DNA of 58,643 bases, from assembly GCA_018262575.1 (NCBI GenBank), contig JAGSYU010000028.1:1-58643 (forward strand), read 5' to 3'. Origin of the DNA: Pseudomonadota bacterium (lineage in GTDB: Bacteria > Pseudomonadota > Alphaproteobacteria > Rhizobiales > Pleomorphomonadaceae). Shown in pieces: positions 25,334 to 34,479 of the stretch (position 1 is its first letter; each line of letters opens with the position of its first letter). The notes beneath the pieces are model-generated. The model did not search any database. It worked only from the letters and a program-made list of their open reading frames with translations, and had not been told where the DNA came from. A program made the translations under genes and the position numbers.

Positions 25334-27172
25334 ATGCATCAGATCGCGGTCGCCAACCTCGTCTTGGCCCTGGGCGCGACGCTGATCCTCCTCGGCATCC
25401 TCTCGAGCCTGCTGGCCTCGCGCTTTGGCACCCCGCTGCTGCTCGTCTTCCTCGTGGTTGGCATGCTGGCCGGCGTCGACGGCCCTGGCGGTATCGAGTT
25501 CAGCAACTATCGCCTCACCTACCTGATCGGTTCGTGCGCGCTTGCCATCATCCTGTTCGACGGCGGCCTCAGAACGCGGCTCGCCGAAACGCGCGAAGCG
25601 CTGGCGCCATCCCTCACGCTGGCGACGGCCGGGGTTGCGATGACTGCCATCCTGATCGGTGCGTTCGGCTCTCTGGTTCTCGGCTACGGTCTCATCGAAG
25701 GGCTGCTGCTCGGCTCCATCGTCGCTTCGACCGATGCTGCCGCGGTGTTCTTCCTGCTGAAGACGGGCGGCCTGCAACTCAGACCACGCATCGGCGCCAT
25801 GCTGGAGATCGAATCCGGCTCCAACGATCCGGTGGCGGTGTTTTTGACCATCGTCCTCACCGAACTGGCCGTCGCCCATTCTGCGCCGGGCCTCGGCACG
25901 CTGACGGACCTCGTCAAGCAGGCGGCGCTGGGCGGTGCCATGGGCATTGCCGGCGGCTCGCTGGCGACGATGGCCCTCAACCGCCTGACACTGCCCGGCG
26001 GACTGCATCCGCTGTTTGTCATCGCGCTGACCGTCAGCGTTTTCGGCGTGACCTCCTATTTCGACGGGTCGGGCTTCCTCGCCGTCTACCTGGCCGGCTT
26101 GATGGTGGGCAACAGCGGCGTCCGCGCCTATCCCGTCGTCAGCAAATTTCTCGAAAGCGCCACCTGGCTCTGTCAGATCGTCATGTTCCTGATGCTCGGC
26201 CTGCTGGTGACGCCCAGCAAGCTGATCGAGTATGCGCCCGAGGGGCTGACGATCGCCCTGTTCCTGATGGTCATCGGCCGGCCGGCGGCCGTCTGGATCT
26301 GTCTGAAGCCCTTTGGCTTCACGCCGCCGGAAATCAACTTCGTCTCCTGGGTGGGCTTGCGCGGCGCCGTCTCGATCTTCCTCGCCACCGTGCCGACGCT
26401 GGCCGGGGCGCCCAACGCGCCGATGTACTTCAATGTCGCCTTCTTCGTCGTGCTGATATCGTTGCTCGTCCAGGGCTGGAGCATCGCGCCGGCCGCCCGC
26501 TTCTTCGGTATGGCGCTGAAGCGGGCGGCGGCCAGCGCTCGCCGTGTCGAGATCGATCTGCCCGGCCAGACCAACAATGAAATGGTCGGCTATCCAGTGC
26601 GCCCCGACAGCTACGCTGCCCTGCGGCCGGCCGCCCTGCCCGCCTGGCTGAAACCGGTGATCGTGGTGCGTGATGGCACCGTCAAGAACGCGGCCGAAGC
26701 CGGTCAGATCAGGGGCGGCGACTATGCCTATTTCATAGCCCCCCAGGATCGCGTCAACCGACTCGACCGGCTCTTCGTGTCTCTACCCGCCGAGACCGTG
26801 GCCGCCGCCAAGCGCACGGCCTTCGGCGAATTCGCGGTCGCGCCGGACGCTTCGCTTTCCGATCTCGCCACTTTCTACGAGATGCAGATCCCGCAGAACC
26901 TTGTCGGCCTCACCGTCGCCGAAGCCTTCTCGGCCCGTTATGTCGGTCGTCTGCGCGTCGGCAACCGGCTGACGCTCGCCTCCTATGCCGAACTCGTGGC
27001 GCGATCAGTTGAAGACGGACGCCTCATCAAGGCGAGCCTCAGGTTGGAAGATGTTGCCGACCTCACCATGCGCACACCGCAGGTGCCGCCGCCCAGACTC
27101 ATGCGACGCCTCTACAGCCGGCTACATCAACGGTTCTGGGGAGAGGTAAAGCCGACCGAGCCGGTGAAATAA
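25334..27172 (+). CDS. Potassium/proton antiporter, CPA1 family (NhaP2/CvrA type)
   Basis: 612 residues. Residues ~1-390 are a Na+/H+ exchanger-type membrane domain with about twelve helices; ILFDGGLRTR, IVASTDAAAVFFLL and IESGSNDPVAVFLT are family motifs, the last with the ion-binding ND. The cytoplasmic tail has a TrkA-C-like (RCK-C) domain around 400-480 and a CorC/HlyC-like domain at ~500-590. This three-part layout is that of NhaP2/YcgO, which exports K+ in exchange for protons. It stands alone, divergent from the envelope glycosyltransferase operon across 222 bp. Confidence 0.92.
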   Translation: MHQIAVANLVLALGATLILLGILSSLLASRFGTPLLLVFLVVGMLAGVDGPGGIEFSNYRLTYLIGSCALAIILFDGGLRTRLAETREALAPSLTLATAGVAMTAILIGAFGSLVLGYGLIEGLLLGSIVASTDAAAVFFLLKTGGLQLRPRIGAMLEIESGSNDPVAVFLTIVLTELAVAHSAPGLGTLTDLVKQAALGGAMGIAGGSLATMALNRLTLPGGLHPLFVIALTVSVFGVTSYFDGSGFLAVYLAGLMVGNSGVRAYPVVSKFLESATWLCQIVMFLMLGLLVTPSKLIEYAPEGLTIALFLMVIGRPAAVWICLKPFGFTPPEINFVSWVGLRGAVSIFLATVPTLAGAPNAPMYFNVAFFVVLISLLVQGWSIAPAARFFGMALKRAAASARRVEIDLPGQTNNEMVGYPVRPDSYAALRPAALPAWLKPVIVVRDGTVKNAAEAGQIRGGDYAYFIAPQDRVNRLDRLFVSLPAETVAAAKRTAFGEFAVAPDASLSDLATFYEMQIPQNLVGLTVAEAFSARYVGRLRVGNRLTLASYAELVARSVEDGRLIKASLRLEDVADLTMRTPQVPPPRLMRRLYSRLHQRFWGEVKPTEPVK

Positions 27173-27204
27173 GCCGACGTCAACGGAGGGAGGATCGGAC
27201 TGGG

Positions 27205-27720
27205 CTACTGGCCCGATACGGCGTCGATCGCTGGGTGAAGGACGCGGTCGCCGACGGCAAGTCCGATACGCTTGGCCTCAGGCGTCGCCAGTTCAAGAAT
27301 GAACCGCACCGGCGAACCCGAGGGAAGGCGGGCATCTGATTGCGGCTTGGCGCCGTGGGTGACTGATACCACCCTGCCCTTGTCCGAAATGAAGACGATA
27401 TCGAGCGGCACAAAGGTGTTGTGCATCCAGAAGGCAACCTCGCGCGTGCCGCCCATGTCAAACAGCATGCCGGTATCGGACGCGACCTCGCGACGGAACA
27501 TCAAGCCGCGCGATCGGCTTTCGTCGGTGTCGGCGACCTCCACCTGATAGGGATAGACACCGGTTGAGGTTTCCACGCTGAGACTGGAGCGTGGGCCAAC
27601 GGGATTGTCGCCCTCACCGGCATTCGAGCCATTTCCGAAAAAATAGAGAATGGCGATGGCGGCGATAAGACCTGCGGCGAGCGCCCGTACGACCAGACGC
27701 CACGACGTTACTTCCGACAT
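27205..27720 (-). CDS. DUF192 family protein with N-terminal membrane anchor
   Basis: 171 residues. A hydrophobic helix at about 10-28 (LVVRALAAGLIAAIAILYFF) is a signal anchor. The rest is a DUF192 domain: YQVEVADTDESRSRGLMFR, MLFDMGGTREVAFWMHNTFVPLDIVFI, and SVTHGAKPQSDARLPSG. The domain folds as a small beta-barrel and its function is unknown; location is probably periplasmic. ATG 27720 with an AAGG site is chosen over an ATG 14 codons upstream. Confidence 0.85.
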   Translation of the reverse strand: MSEVTSWRLVVRALAAGLIAAIAILYFFGNGSNAGEGDNPVGPRSSLSVETSTGVYPYQVEVADTDESRSRGLMFRREVASDTGMLFDMGGTREVAFWMHNTFVPLDIVFISDKGRVVSVTHGAKPQSDARLPSGSPVRFILELATPEAKRIGLAVGDRVLHPAIDAVSGQ

Positions 27721-27816
27721 TTTAGCCTTCGATCCCTGATTGTTCGGCGTTGTATTTCGCACGACAAGACACGCTGCGCCGGATCCCTCCGACGCTGCAG
27801 TCGCCGCATTAGGGCA

Positions 27817-28392
27817 TCAATGTGACGAAGGTATGCCGCCGGGCTGAACCGGGCGAATTTCGGCCACCATCTTTCCCTTCGGCCCATCGCCGTAGCGCAC
27901 CAGCACCCGCTGGCCCGGCCGAAGCTCGGTGATACCGAAGCGGCGGAGCGTTTCCATATGGACGAAGATGTCCTCGCTACCATCGCCACGCGTCAGGAAG
28001 CCGAAACCGCGAACGCGGTTGAACCACTTCACCTCGACCTGTTCGAGGCCGCTTGAGGCAGTGACCTGAACGTGGGTGCGCGATGGTGGCAGCTGCGAGG
28101 GATGGACGGCCGTCGACTCATCCATCGACAACACGCGCATCGCCTGAAAGCCCTTCTGCCGACGCATCGCCTCGCAGACGACACGCGACCCTTCATAGGC
28201 GGTCTGGAAGCCGTCGCGCCTCAGGCAGGTGACGTGGAGGAGCACATCCGGCAACCCCGGCTCGTCCGGCACGACAAAGCCAAATCCTTTCGCGACGTCG
28301 AACCATTTGATGACGCCCGCGACTTCGATGACTTCCACGCCAACGTCTTCGTCGACGGTATTGTCTTCCGATACAAACTGAGCCTTGGCCAT
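27817..28392 (-). CDS. Cold-shock protein with two cold-shock domains
   Basis: 191 residues. Two CSDs: residues ~25-90 (GVIKWFDVAKGFGFVVPDEP, VLLHVTCLRRDG) and ~122-185 (VEVKWFNRVRGFGFLTRGDG, DIFVHMETLRRFG). Each has the RNP1-like (KGFGF / RGFGF) and RNP2-like (VLLHV / DIFVHM) motifs that bind single-stranded nucleic acid, though RNP2 in the first domain is divergent. The double-CSD layout is common in alphaproteobacteria and often tied to stress or stationary phase. A stem-loop lies in the leader. Confidence 0.9.
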   Translation of the reverse strand: MAKAQFVSEDNTVDEDVGVEVIEVAGVIKWFDVAKGFGFVVPDEPGLPDVLLHVTCLRRDGFQTAYEGSRVVCEAMRRQKGFQAMRVLSMDESTAVHPSQLPPSRTHVQVTASSGLEQVEVKWFNRVRGFGFLTRGDGSEDIFVHMETLRRFGITELRPGQRVLVRYGDGPKGKMVAEIRPVQPGGIPSSH

Positions 28393-28725
28393 CAGCCAGT
28401 CTCCACGATCGCACTTACTACAAGCGCGGATGACTCCGCGCTCCGACTAGTCGTGATTCTTCTGTTAAAATACCACTGGAGGGCTACCCTTCCGCAAGCC
28501 CCTCATTAACGTCTGTTAACGGTTTTGAGTACGTTTCTCGCACCCGAGGTGCCTCATTGGCAATAAAGCTGCCCCATTGCGACAGACGGGCCGCCAGCGT
28601 CGGACCGACTGCTATCGCAAGGGGATGCCGCCAAGCCTTGCATGAACCCGCCGACAAAGGATAACTACCCGCCGGATCGAAACCGAAACTGGCAGCGCCT
28701 GGCGGCCAAAGCGGAGGAAAAGGAC
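28393..28725. other. Divergent intergenic region, cold-shock gene and glyoxalase gene
   Basis: 333 bp with no supported gene. A perfect 8-bp stem, agcgcgga-tgac-tccgcgct at 28423-28442, lies about 30 bases ahead of the cold-shock ATG on the minus strand and should be in its 5' leader. A palindrome gactagtc follows at about 28445-28452. No clear terminator is seen. Confidence 0.5.
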
Positions 28726-29166
28726 ATGCGCTATCTTCACACCATGGTGCGGGTCACCGACGTCGACGCGTCGCTTGCCTTCTTCCGCGACCTGCTCGGC
28801 ATGACCGAGATCCGGCGGACCAACAGCGAGGCCGGCCGCTTCACGCTGATCTACCTGGCCTCCTCCGACGACGTCGAAGCCGGTCGAGCGCATAGCGCGC
28901 CGCTCCTCGAGCTGACCTACAATTGGGACCCGGAAGTCTACGGCGAAGGCCGCAACTTCGGCCATCTCGCTTACGAGGTAGACGACATCTACGCCACCTG
29001 TGACCGACTGATGAAAGCCGGCGTCACGATCAACCGGCCGCCACGCGACGGCCGTATGGCGTTCGTCCGCTCGCCAGACGCCATTTCCATCGAGCTGCTG
29101 CAGAAGGGCGACGCCCTGCCACCGGCCGAGCCCTGGCTTTCCATGCCCAACACCGGCAAGTGGTAA
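28726..29166 (+). CDS. gloA: Lactoylglutathione lyase (glyoxalase I)
   Basis: 146 residues. It isomerises the hemithioacetal of methylglyoxal and glutathione to S-lactoylglutathione. The four metal ligands are in place: His in RYLHTMVRV (residue 4), Glu in LLELTYNWD, His in FGHLAYEVDD, and Glu in AISIELLQ. The short bacterial length fits a Ni2+-type enzyme like E. coli GloA. ATG 28726 has a GGAGG site; an earlier in-frame ATG adds 28 residues with no family match. Confidence 0.93.
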   Translation: MRYLHTMVRVTDVDASLAFFRDLLGMTEIRRTNSEAGRFTLIYLASSDDVEAGRAHSAPLLELTYNWDPEVYGEGRNFGHLAYEVDDIYATCDRLMKAGVTINRPPRDGRMAFVRSPDAISIELLQKGDALPPAEPWLSMPNTGKW

Positions 29167-29208
29167 GGCGCCGCCTGTGCGCCGATTGATTGGGGAGGAC
29201 GGGCGGCC

Positions 29209-30339
29209 ATGACGCTTCGGTCGGGACTGCTCGTGTTGACGGCCCTTGCCGCGGCCGGCTGCGGCGCGGTGCTGGACCGTTCCGACTTCAAACCGCTCAC
29301 CCCGGTCGAGATTGCCGAGATCAAGGCAAAGGCGGACACAGATAAAAGCACGGACGAAGACAGTGATAAGTCAACGTCCGGACCCGCGGCTCCAGCCGAT
29401 GCCGACAAGCTGGCAGGCGAGGACGCGACGGCCCCGGTTGCCTCAGCCTTGGTCGCGTCCCCCGTCACTACCGAGGAAAAGCCGGCGGCGCCCAGCCTGT
29501 TTGCTTCGCTTTTCGGCGGCGATCAGCAATCTGCCGACGCGCCAACATCCCCGGCGACTGCCCAGTCGACCTCGCCACAACCGCCTGAGAAATCCGCCGG
29601 CGAGACGCCAACGCCCGCAGACGCTGTCGTGGCCAAGGTCGAGGCGACGAGTGCCCCCGAATCGAGCCTCACCACCCCTACTCCACCTGAAGAAGCCAAC
29701 GAGGTATCGGAAGCCGACCTCGCCGGCGAAGCCGAGGCCGACCCCGACAAGATCGCCGTGCCGAAGCCTCCGATCGACGACGGCCTCGAGCACGACTTCG
29801 TCAACGTCTACACCGCCCGTCCCGACAAGCCACAGGAGCTGTTCGAAGGTCTGCCGGGCGTCGCCTGGCAAGGCAATCTCGTGCTTGCCTCGCGCGGCCC
29901 GGACGGCGACCCGCGTGGCCTGTTCGACGGCGAGGTCCAGCCCTATGCCCACTACGTCCCAGGCCTGCCGCGCGGGGTAGTGCTGGCGGCCAATGGGCTG
30001 CTGCTCGCCCATTCGGCAATCAACGTGTCCTGCGCGAAGCCAGATCTGCTCGGCATGATCCGCGACGCCGAGCGGCATTTCAGCCGCAGGGTGGTGGTCA
30101 CGTCGGGCTATCGGTCGCCCTCGCACAACCGACGCGTCCGTGGCGCGCTGCATTCGCAGCACCTCTACTGCAACGCCGTCGATCTCTATATGCCCGGCAT
30201 AGCGCGCGACGAACTCGCCCGCTACTTCTATGGCCACCCCTCGCGCGGCGGCCTCGGCCTTTATTGCCACACCAAGTCGATCCATGTGGATACCGGGCGG
30301 CGGCGTGAGTGGCGATGGTCCTGCCGCGGTCGCGGATAA
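29209..30339 (+). CDS. Lipoprotein with C-terminal peptidase M15 / DUF882-like domain
   Basis: 376 residues. The N-terminus is a lipoprotein signal with lipobox AAAGC (Cys18), so the mature protein is lipid-anchored. Residues ~20-205 are a low-complexity linker rich in Ala, Pro, Ser, Asp, Glu and Lys. Residues ~255-375 form a YcbK/peptidase M15-type domain: VVVTSGYRSPSHNRRV, SQHLYCNAVDLYMPG with zinc-ligand His and Asp, and SIHVDTG with the third ligand. It probably cuts or binds peptidoglycan peptides, with the linker spanning part of the periplasm. A GGGGAGG ribosome site precedes ATG 29209. Confidence 0.85.
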   Translation: MTLRSGLLVLTALAAAGCGAVLDRSDFKPLTPVEIAEIKAKADTDKSTDEDSDKSTSGPAAPADADKLAGEDATAPVASALVASPVTTEEKPAAPSLFASLFGGDQQSADAPTSPATAQSTSPQPPEKSAGETPTPADAVVAKVEATSAPESSLTTPTPPEEANEVSEADLAGEAEADPDKIAVPKPPIDDGLEHDFVNVYTARPDKPQELFEGLPGVAWQGNLVLASRGPDGDPRGLFDGEVQPYAHYVPGLPRGVVLAANGLLLAHSAINVSCAKPDLLGMIRDAERHFSRRVVVTSGYRSPSHNRRVRGALHSQHLYCNAVDLYMPGIARDELARYFYGHPSRGGLGLYCHTKSIHVDTGRRREWRWSCRGRG

Positions 30340-30401
30340 TCGTTATCCCTCAACATTCTAGATGAGGCCGCAAAAAAGCCGAAGCTTCTGCCGATTGGCT
30401 C

Positions 30402-30430
30402 TTGCCCAACCGGCAGAAGCTCACTATAAG
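30402..30430 (+). promoter_or_regulatory. Predicted promoter of tRNA-Glu
   Basis: A -35 box TTGCCC at 30402-30407 and a -10 box TATAAG at 30425-30430 are 17 bp apart, and the tRNA begins 13 bp after the -10 box. The spacer overlaps the right arm of an 11-bp inverted repeat (30383-30393 and 30411-30421). Confidence 0.65.
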
Positions 30431-30443
30431 CCCCCTTCGTTGG

Positions 30444-30518
30444 GCGGCCTTCGTCTATCGGTTAGGACACTAGCCTTTCACGCTGGAGAGACGGGTTCGA
30501 TTCCCGTAGGCCGTACCA
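30444..30518 (+). tRNA. tRNA-Glu (anticodon TTC)
   Basis: 75 bases including an encoded CCA. The acceptor stem gcggcct pairs with aggccgt (one terminal G-U pair). The D-arm has the ttcgtctatcggttaggac sequence typical of bacterial tRNA-Glu, the anticodon loop is cctttcacg with TTC, and the T-arm is acggg-ttcgatt-cccgt. It stands alone between the M15 lipoprotein gene and prmB. Confidence 0.95.
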
Positions 30519-30735
30519 CCCCAACATTCTTGCGATTTTTCGCGGAGCGACTTGCTATTTCCAGATGCCTTCCCCTTCCCCGCTCGGAAGATGGCGCTCG
30601 GTTTCGCCGTCGAGCCTTCTCGGCGTAGTTTGGCGATTCCAGACGTGATTTCACCCCCACCGCCCCGACACGCCGATTGCGGCGCTGGCGTTGCCATGCC
30701 ATAGCAGCCGCGCCCTCCTTTTGCGGAACACTGCC

Positions 30736-31656
30736 GTGACCGACATCGCCGACGACCTCTCCACCGTCCGAGACCTCCTGCGCTACGCCATGAGCCGTTA
30801 CGGCGCCGCCGAGCTCGGCATTGGCCACGGCACCAGCGAGGCGATCGACGACGCCGTCTTCCTGATCCTGGAATCGCTGCACCTGCCGATCGACGACATC
30901 AATCCCTGGCTCGACGCCCGCCTGACGCGCGCCGAGCGCCAGCTCATCGTCGAGCGGATCGACCGGCGCATCGATGATCGCATCCCGACGCCTTATCTGG
31001 TCGGCAAGGCCTATATCCAGGGCGTACCCTTCGTTGTCGATCCACGCGTCATCGTACCGCGCTCGTTCATCGGCGAACTGCTGCTTTCCGAGGCTTTTTC
31101 CGGCGAAGGCGAAACCTCGCTGATCCACGACCCTGACGAGATCCTGTCGGTCGCCGACATCTGCACCGGTTCCGGCTGCCTCGCGATCCTAGCCGCGATG
31201 GTCTTCCCCAATGCCGCCGTTGACGCCGTCGACCTTTCAGAGGATGCGCTCGACGTGGCAGCCATCAACGTCGACCGCCTCGGCGACGGTCGCGTCGGCC
31301 TGCATCAAGGCGATTTGTTCGCCCCTCTCGAGGGGCAGCGCTACGACCTCATCATCACCAACCCACCCTATGTCGATGACGAGGCGATGGCGGCGCTGCC
31401 GGACGAGTACCGCCACGAACCGGAAATGGCACTTGCTGGCGGCCTCGACGGCCTCGACCTCATCCGTCGCATCATTGAGGCGGCGCCGGACCATCTCAAC
31501 CCCGGTGGCGGTCTCCTCTGCGAGGTCGGCAGCGATCGGGAGATCCTGGAGATGAGCTATCCACACTTGCCCTTTGTCTGGCTCGACACGGCCGAGTCCG
31601 AAGGCGAAGTCTTCTGGCTGTCGGCCGAGGATCTCGGCGTAACCGAAGATATCTAG
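30736..31656 (+). CDS. prmB: 50S ribosomal protein L3 N(5)-glutamine methyltransferase
   Basis: 306 residues. SAM-dependent enzyme that methylates a glutamine of ribosomal protein L3. The N-terminal helical domain (TVRDLLRYAMSRYGAAELGIGHGT) matches PrmB rather than PrmC. The catalytic domain has VADICTGSGCLAILAA (SAM loop) and the NPPYVDDEAM motif, then PEMALAGGLDGLDL. I place the start at GTG 30736 because translation from there aligns with the family N-terminus; an in-frame ATG at 30691 would add 15 residues. Confidence 0.92.
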   Translation: MTDIADDLSTVRDLLRYAMSRYGAAELGIGHGTSEAIDDAVFLILESLHLPIDDINPWLDARLTRAERQLIVERIDRRIDDRIPTPYLVGKAYIQGVPFVVDPRVIVPRSFIGELLLSEAFSGEGETSLIHDPDEILSVADICTGSGCLAILAAMVFPNAAVDAVDLSEDALDVAAINVDRLGDGRVGLHQGDLFAPLEGQRYDLIITNPPYVDDEAMAALPDEYRHEPEMALAGGLDGLDLIRRIIEAAPDHLNPGGGLLCEVGSDREILEMSYPHLPFVWLDTAESEGEVFWLSAEDLGVTEDI

Positions 31657-31669
31657 AGGTGCGCTATAC

Positions 31670-31703
31670 GCATATCTCGACACAAGAAACGGCCGAGATA
31701 TGC
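31670..31703. repeat. 10-bp inverted repeat downstream of prmB
   Basis: gcatatctcg (31670-31679) and cgagatatgc (31694-31703) form a perfect 10-bp dyad around a 14-base centre, 13 bp after the prmB stop. There is no T run on either side. It could be the end of the prmB transcript, or an operator for the glgP gene 240 bp further on. The rest of the 286-bp gap shows nothing clear. Confidence 0.5.
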
Positions 31704-31942
31704 ATTAATCGAGCGCATGACGGGCCTTTTCAGGCGTTTTTTCCTCCATTGTGGTGCCAAGGACCTAGACAGCCGCAGCGGTGCTCGCCAGTGTCCTCGC
31801 CAAGAGGCCGCGGTTGCGTGCCGCGTAGTCTTGGCGATGATTATCTGGTGACGGTACTTGGCGTTACGGTGCGGCTGAGGAATTCGGTCACCGCCTCGTA
31901 ACCTTCATCGGCGACAATCGCTTGAAACCGCAGGGATCACCG

Positions 31943-34392
31943 ATGAACGAAACTTCCAGGATCGATGAGGCCGCCGGCTCCGCCGGTGCCGTGCCCACCC
32001 TTACGGCCGAGGCCTTCAGGGACGCCGTCCGCGCCAAGCTGAGATACGCCGTCGGCAAGGATCCGTCGCGGGCGACGGCCAAGGACTGGAGCATGGCGCT
32101 GTCGCTCGCCGTGCGCGACAAGGTGGTCGAGCGCTGGTTCGAATCCACCAAGGTATCGCACGCCGGCCAGAAGAAGCACGTCTATTACCTTTCGATGGAA
32201 TTCCTGATCGGCCGCCTGCTCAACGACGCCGTCTGCAACCTTGGCATCGAAGCGCAGGTGCGCTCGGCCTGTGCCGAACTTGGCATCGACTATCAGGCCC
32301 AGCTCGAGCAGGAGAGCGACGCCGCCCTCGGCAATGGTGGCCTCGGCCGCCTCGCCGCCTGCTTCCTCGATTCGATGTCGACGCTGGGCATCCCTGCCCA
32401 TGGTTACGGCATCCGCTACGACCACGGCCTGTTCCGCCAGCGCTTCCATGACGGCTGGCAGGTGGAAGAGCCCGAGGACTGGCTGGTATCCGGCCGCGCC
32501 TGGGAGTTCGAGCGCGCCGAGATGGCCTATCTCGTCAAGTTCGGCGGCCAGATCTCCTTCGACGGCCACGGCGCCACCTACTGGCGTTCCGACGAGACCG
32601 TGAAGGCGGTCGCTTTCGACACGCCGATCGCCGGCTGGCGGGGGCGTCACGTCAACACGCTGCGCCTTTGGGCGTCGCGCCCCGTGGAGGTGCTCGACCT
32701 TGGCCGCTTCAACCACGGCGACTACATGTCGGCCGCCGAGAAGACCATCCGTGCCGAAACCATCTCCCGCGTGCTCTACCCGGACGACACGACAGCCGAA
32801 GGCAAGGAACTGCGCCTCAAGCAGGAGTATTTCTTCACCTCCGCCTCACTGCAGGACATCCTGCGCCGCTATCTCGAAGACAACGATGACATTCGCAAGC
32901 TGCCTGATCAGGTGGCGATCCAGATGAACGACACGCACCCGGCAATCGCCGTTGCCGAACTGATGCGCATCCTCGCCGACGACTACCGGCTGACCTTCCC
33001 GGAAGCCTTCGAGATCACCCGCCAATGCCTCAGCTACACCAACCATACGCTGATGCCCGAGGCGCTCGAGCGCTGGAACACCAACCTGTTCCGCAAGGTG
33101 CTGCCGCGCCATATGCAAATCATCGAATGGATTGACTACCACCACCTTGCCGAGGTGCAGGGGCGCAACCTTCCGGTATCGCTCGATGCCATCCGCATCA
33201 TCGAGTGGGGTAGCGAGATCAAGATGGGCAGCCTCGCCTTCATTGGCTCGCACCGGGTCAACGGCGTGTCGGCGCTGCATACCGATCTGATGAAGCAGAC
33301 GGTGTTCAAGGATTACCACGTCCTCTACCCCGACCGCATCGTCAACGAGACCAATGGCATCACGCCGCGCCGCTGGCTTTACGAGTGCAATCCGGGCCTG
33401 CGCGCGCTGCTGCTCGAAGCGATCGGCGACGGCTGGGTCGACAACCTCGAGAAAATCGAGGAGGCGGCCAAGTTCGCCACCGACGCCAGCTTCCGCGACA
33501 AATTTGCCGCCGCCAAGTACTCCAACAAGGTGCGGCTCGCCGCTGAGATCGAGCGACGCATCGGCCTGCGCGTCGATCCCACCGCGCTGTTCGACGTGCA
33601 GATCAAGCGCATGCACGAATACAAGCGCCAGCTTCTCAACATCCTGGAGACCATCGCCCTCTATCAGGCCATTCGCCGCGGCCCCGGTGCCGAATGGACG
33701 CCGCGCGTCAAGATCTTCGGCGGCAAGGCTGCCCCCGGCTACCAGATCGCCAAGCGCATCATCAAGTTGGCCAACGACGTCGCCCGCATCGTCAACAACG
33801 ACCCGATCATCGGCGACCGGCTGAAGGTGGCGGTGCTGCCGAACTACAACGTGTCGCTGGCCGAGGTGATCATTCCGGCGGCCGACCTGTCCGAGCAGAT
33901 CTCGACGGCCGGCATGGAAGCCTCCGGCACCGGCAACATGAAGCTGGCGCTCAACGGCGCGCTGACCATCGGCACGCTCGACGGCGCCAACGTCGAGAGC
34001 GCGTCGGCCCGGACAACATCTACATCTTCGGCCTCACCGCCGATGACGTCGCCGGCCTGCGCCAGCGCGGCTACAACCCCAACGCCACCATCGACAGCGA
34101 CCCGACGCTGAAGGGGGCCATCGACGCGATGGTCAACGGCACCTTCTCGCCCGATGACCATGGCCGCTTCAACGAGGTGGCCGACCGCCTCTGGCATACC
34201 GACTGGTTCCTGGTGACGGCCGACTTCCAGTCCTATTTCCAGACCCAGCGCACGATCGACGTCGACTATCGCGACAAGACCCGCTGGACGGAGCGGTCGA
34301 TCCTCAACACCACCAAGGTGGGCTGGTTCTCCTCCGACCGCACCATCCGCGGCTATTCCAGGGATGTCTGGGGCGTCGAGCCGAGCTTCTGA
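31943..34392 (+). pseudogene. glgP: Glycogen/maltodextrin phosphorylase, frameshifted
   Basis: The frame from ATG 31943 encodes a typical GlgP for about 685 residues: FLIGRLLNDAVCNLG, AALGNGGLGRLAACFLDS, NDTHPAIAVAELMR, IKRMHEYKRQLLN and the pyridoxal-phosphate segment EASGTGNMKLALNGALTIGT. After LDGANVE (codon ending 33997) it shifts: the family sequence resumes in another frame as RVGPDNIYIFGLTADDV and runs to TGA at 34392. The join reads gtcgag-agcgcgtcgg, where a family member would have about seven more bases (codons for IRE). Without correction the protein would lack its last ~130 residues. It is either inactivated or an assembly error. No other glycogen gene is in the window; the GH13 glucosidase lies 19 kb away. 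Confidence 0.88.
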
Positions 34393-34416
34393 GCCTGGAC
34401 ATCGCGCAAACGACAA

Positions 34417-34458
34417 AACGGGCGGCAGGCTCTTGGCCTTGCCGCCCGTTCCGTTTTT
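34417..34458 (+). terminator. Terminator after glgP
   Basis: A long stem, aacgggcggca-ggc (34417-34430) with gccttgccgcccgtt (34436-34450) and one bulge, is followed by ccgttttt. It lies 25 bp past the glgP stop. Confidence 0.85.
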
Positions 34459-34479
34459 CCGCCCCGAGCGACGGAAGAT

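Noticed and set aside
30630..30735. Upstream ATG for prmB at 30691
   Set aside because: Kept as an alternative only; the family N-terminus begins at the GTG at 30736.
31659..31901. 80-codon open frame between prmB and glgP
   Set aside because: It crosses the 10-bp dyad and shows no recognisable protein features.
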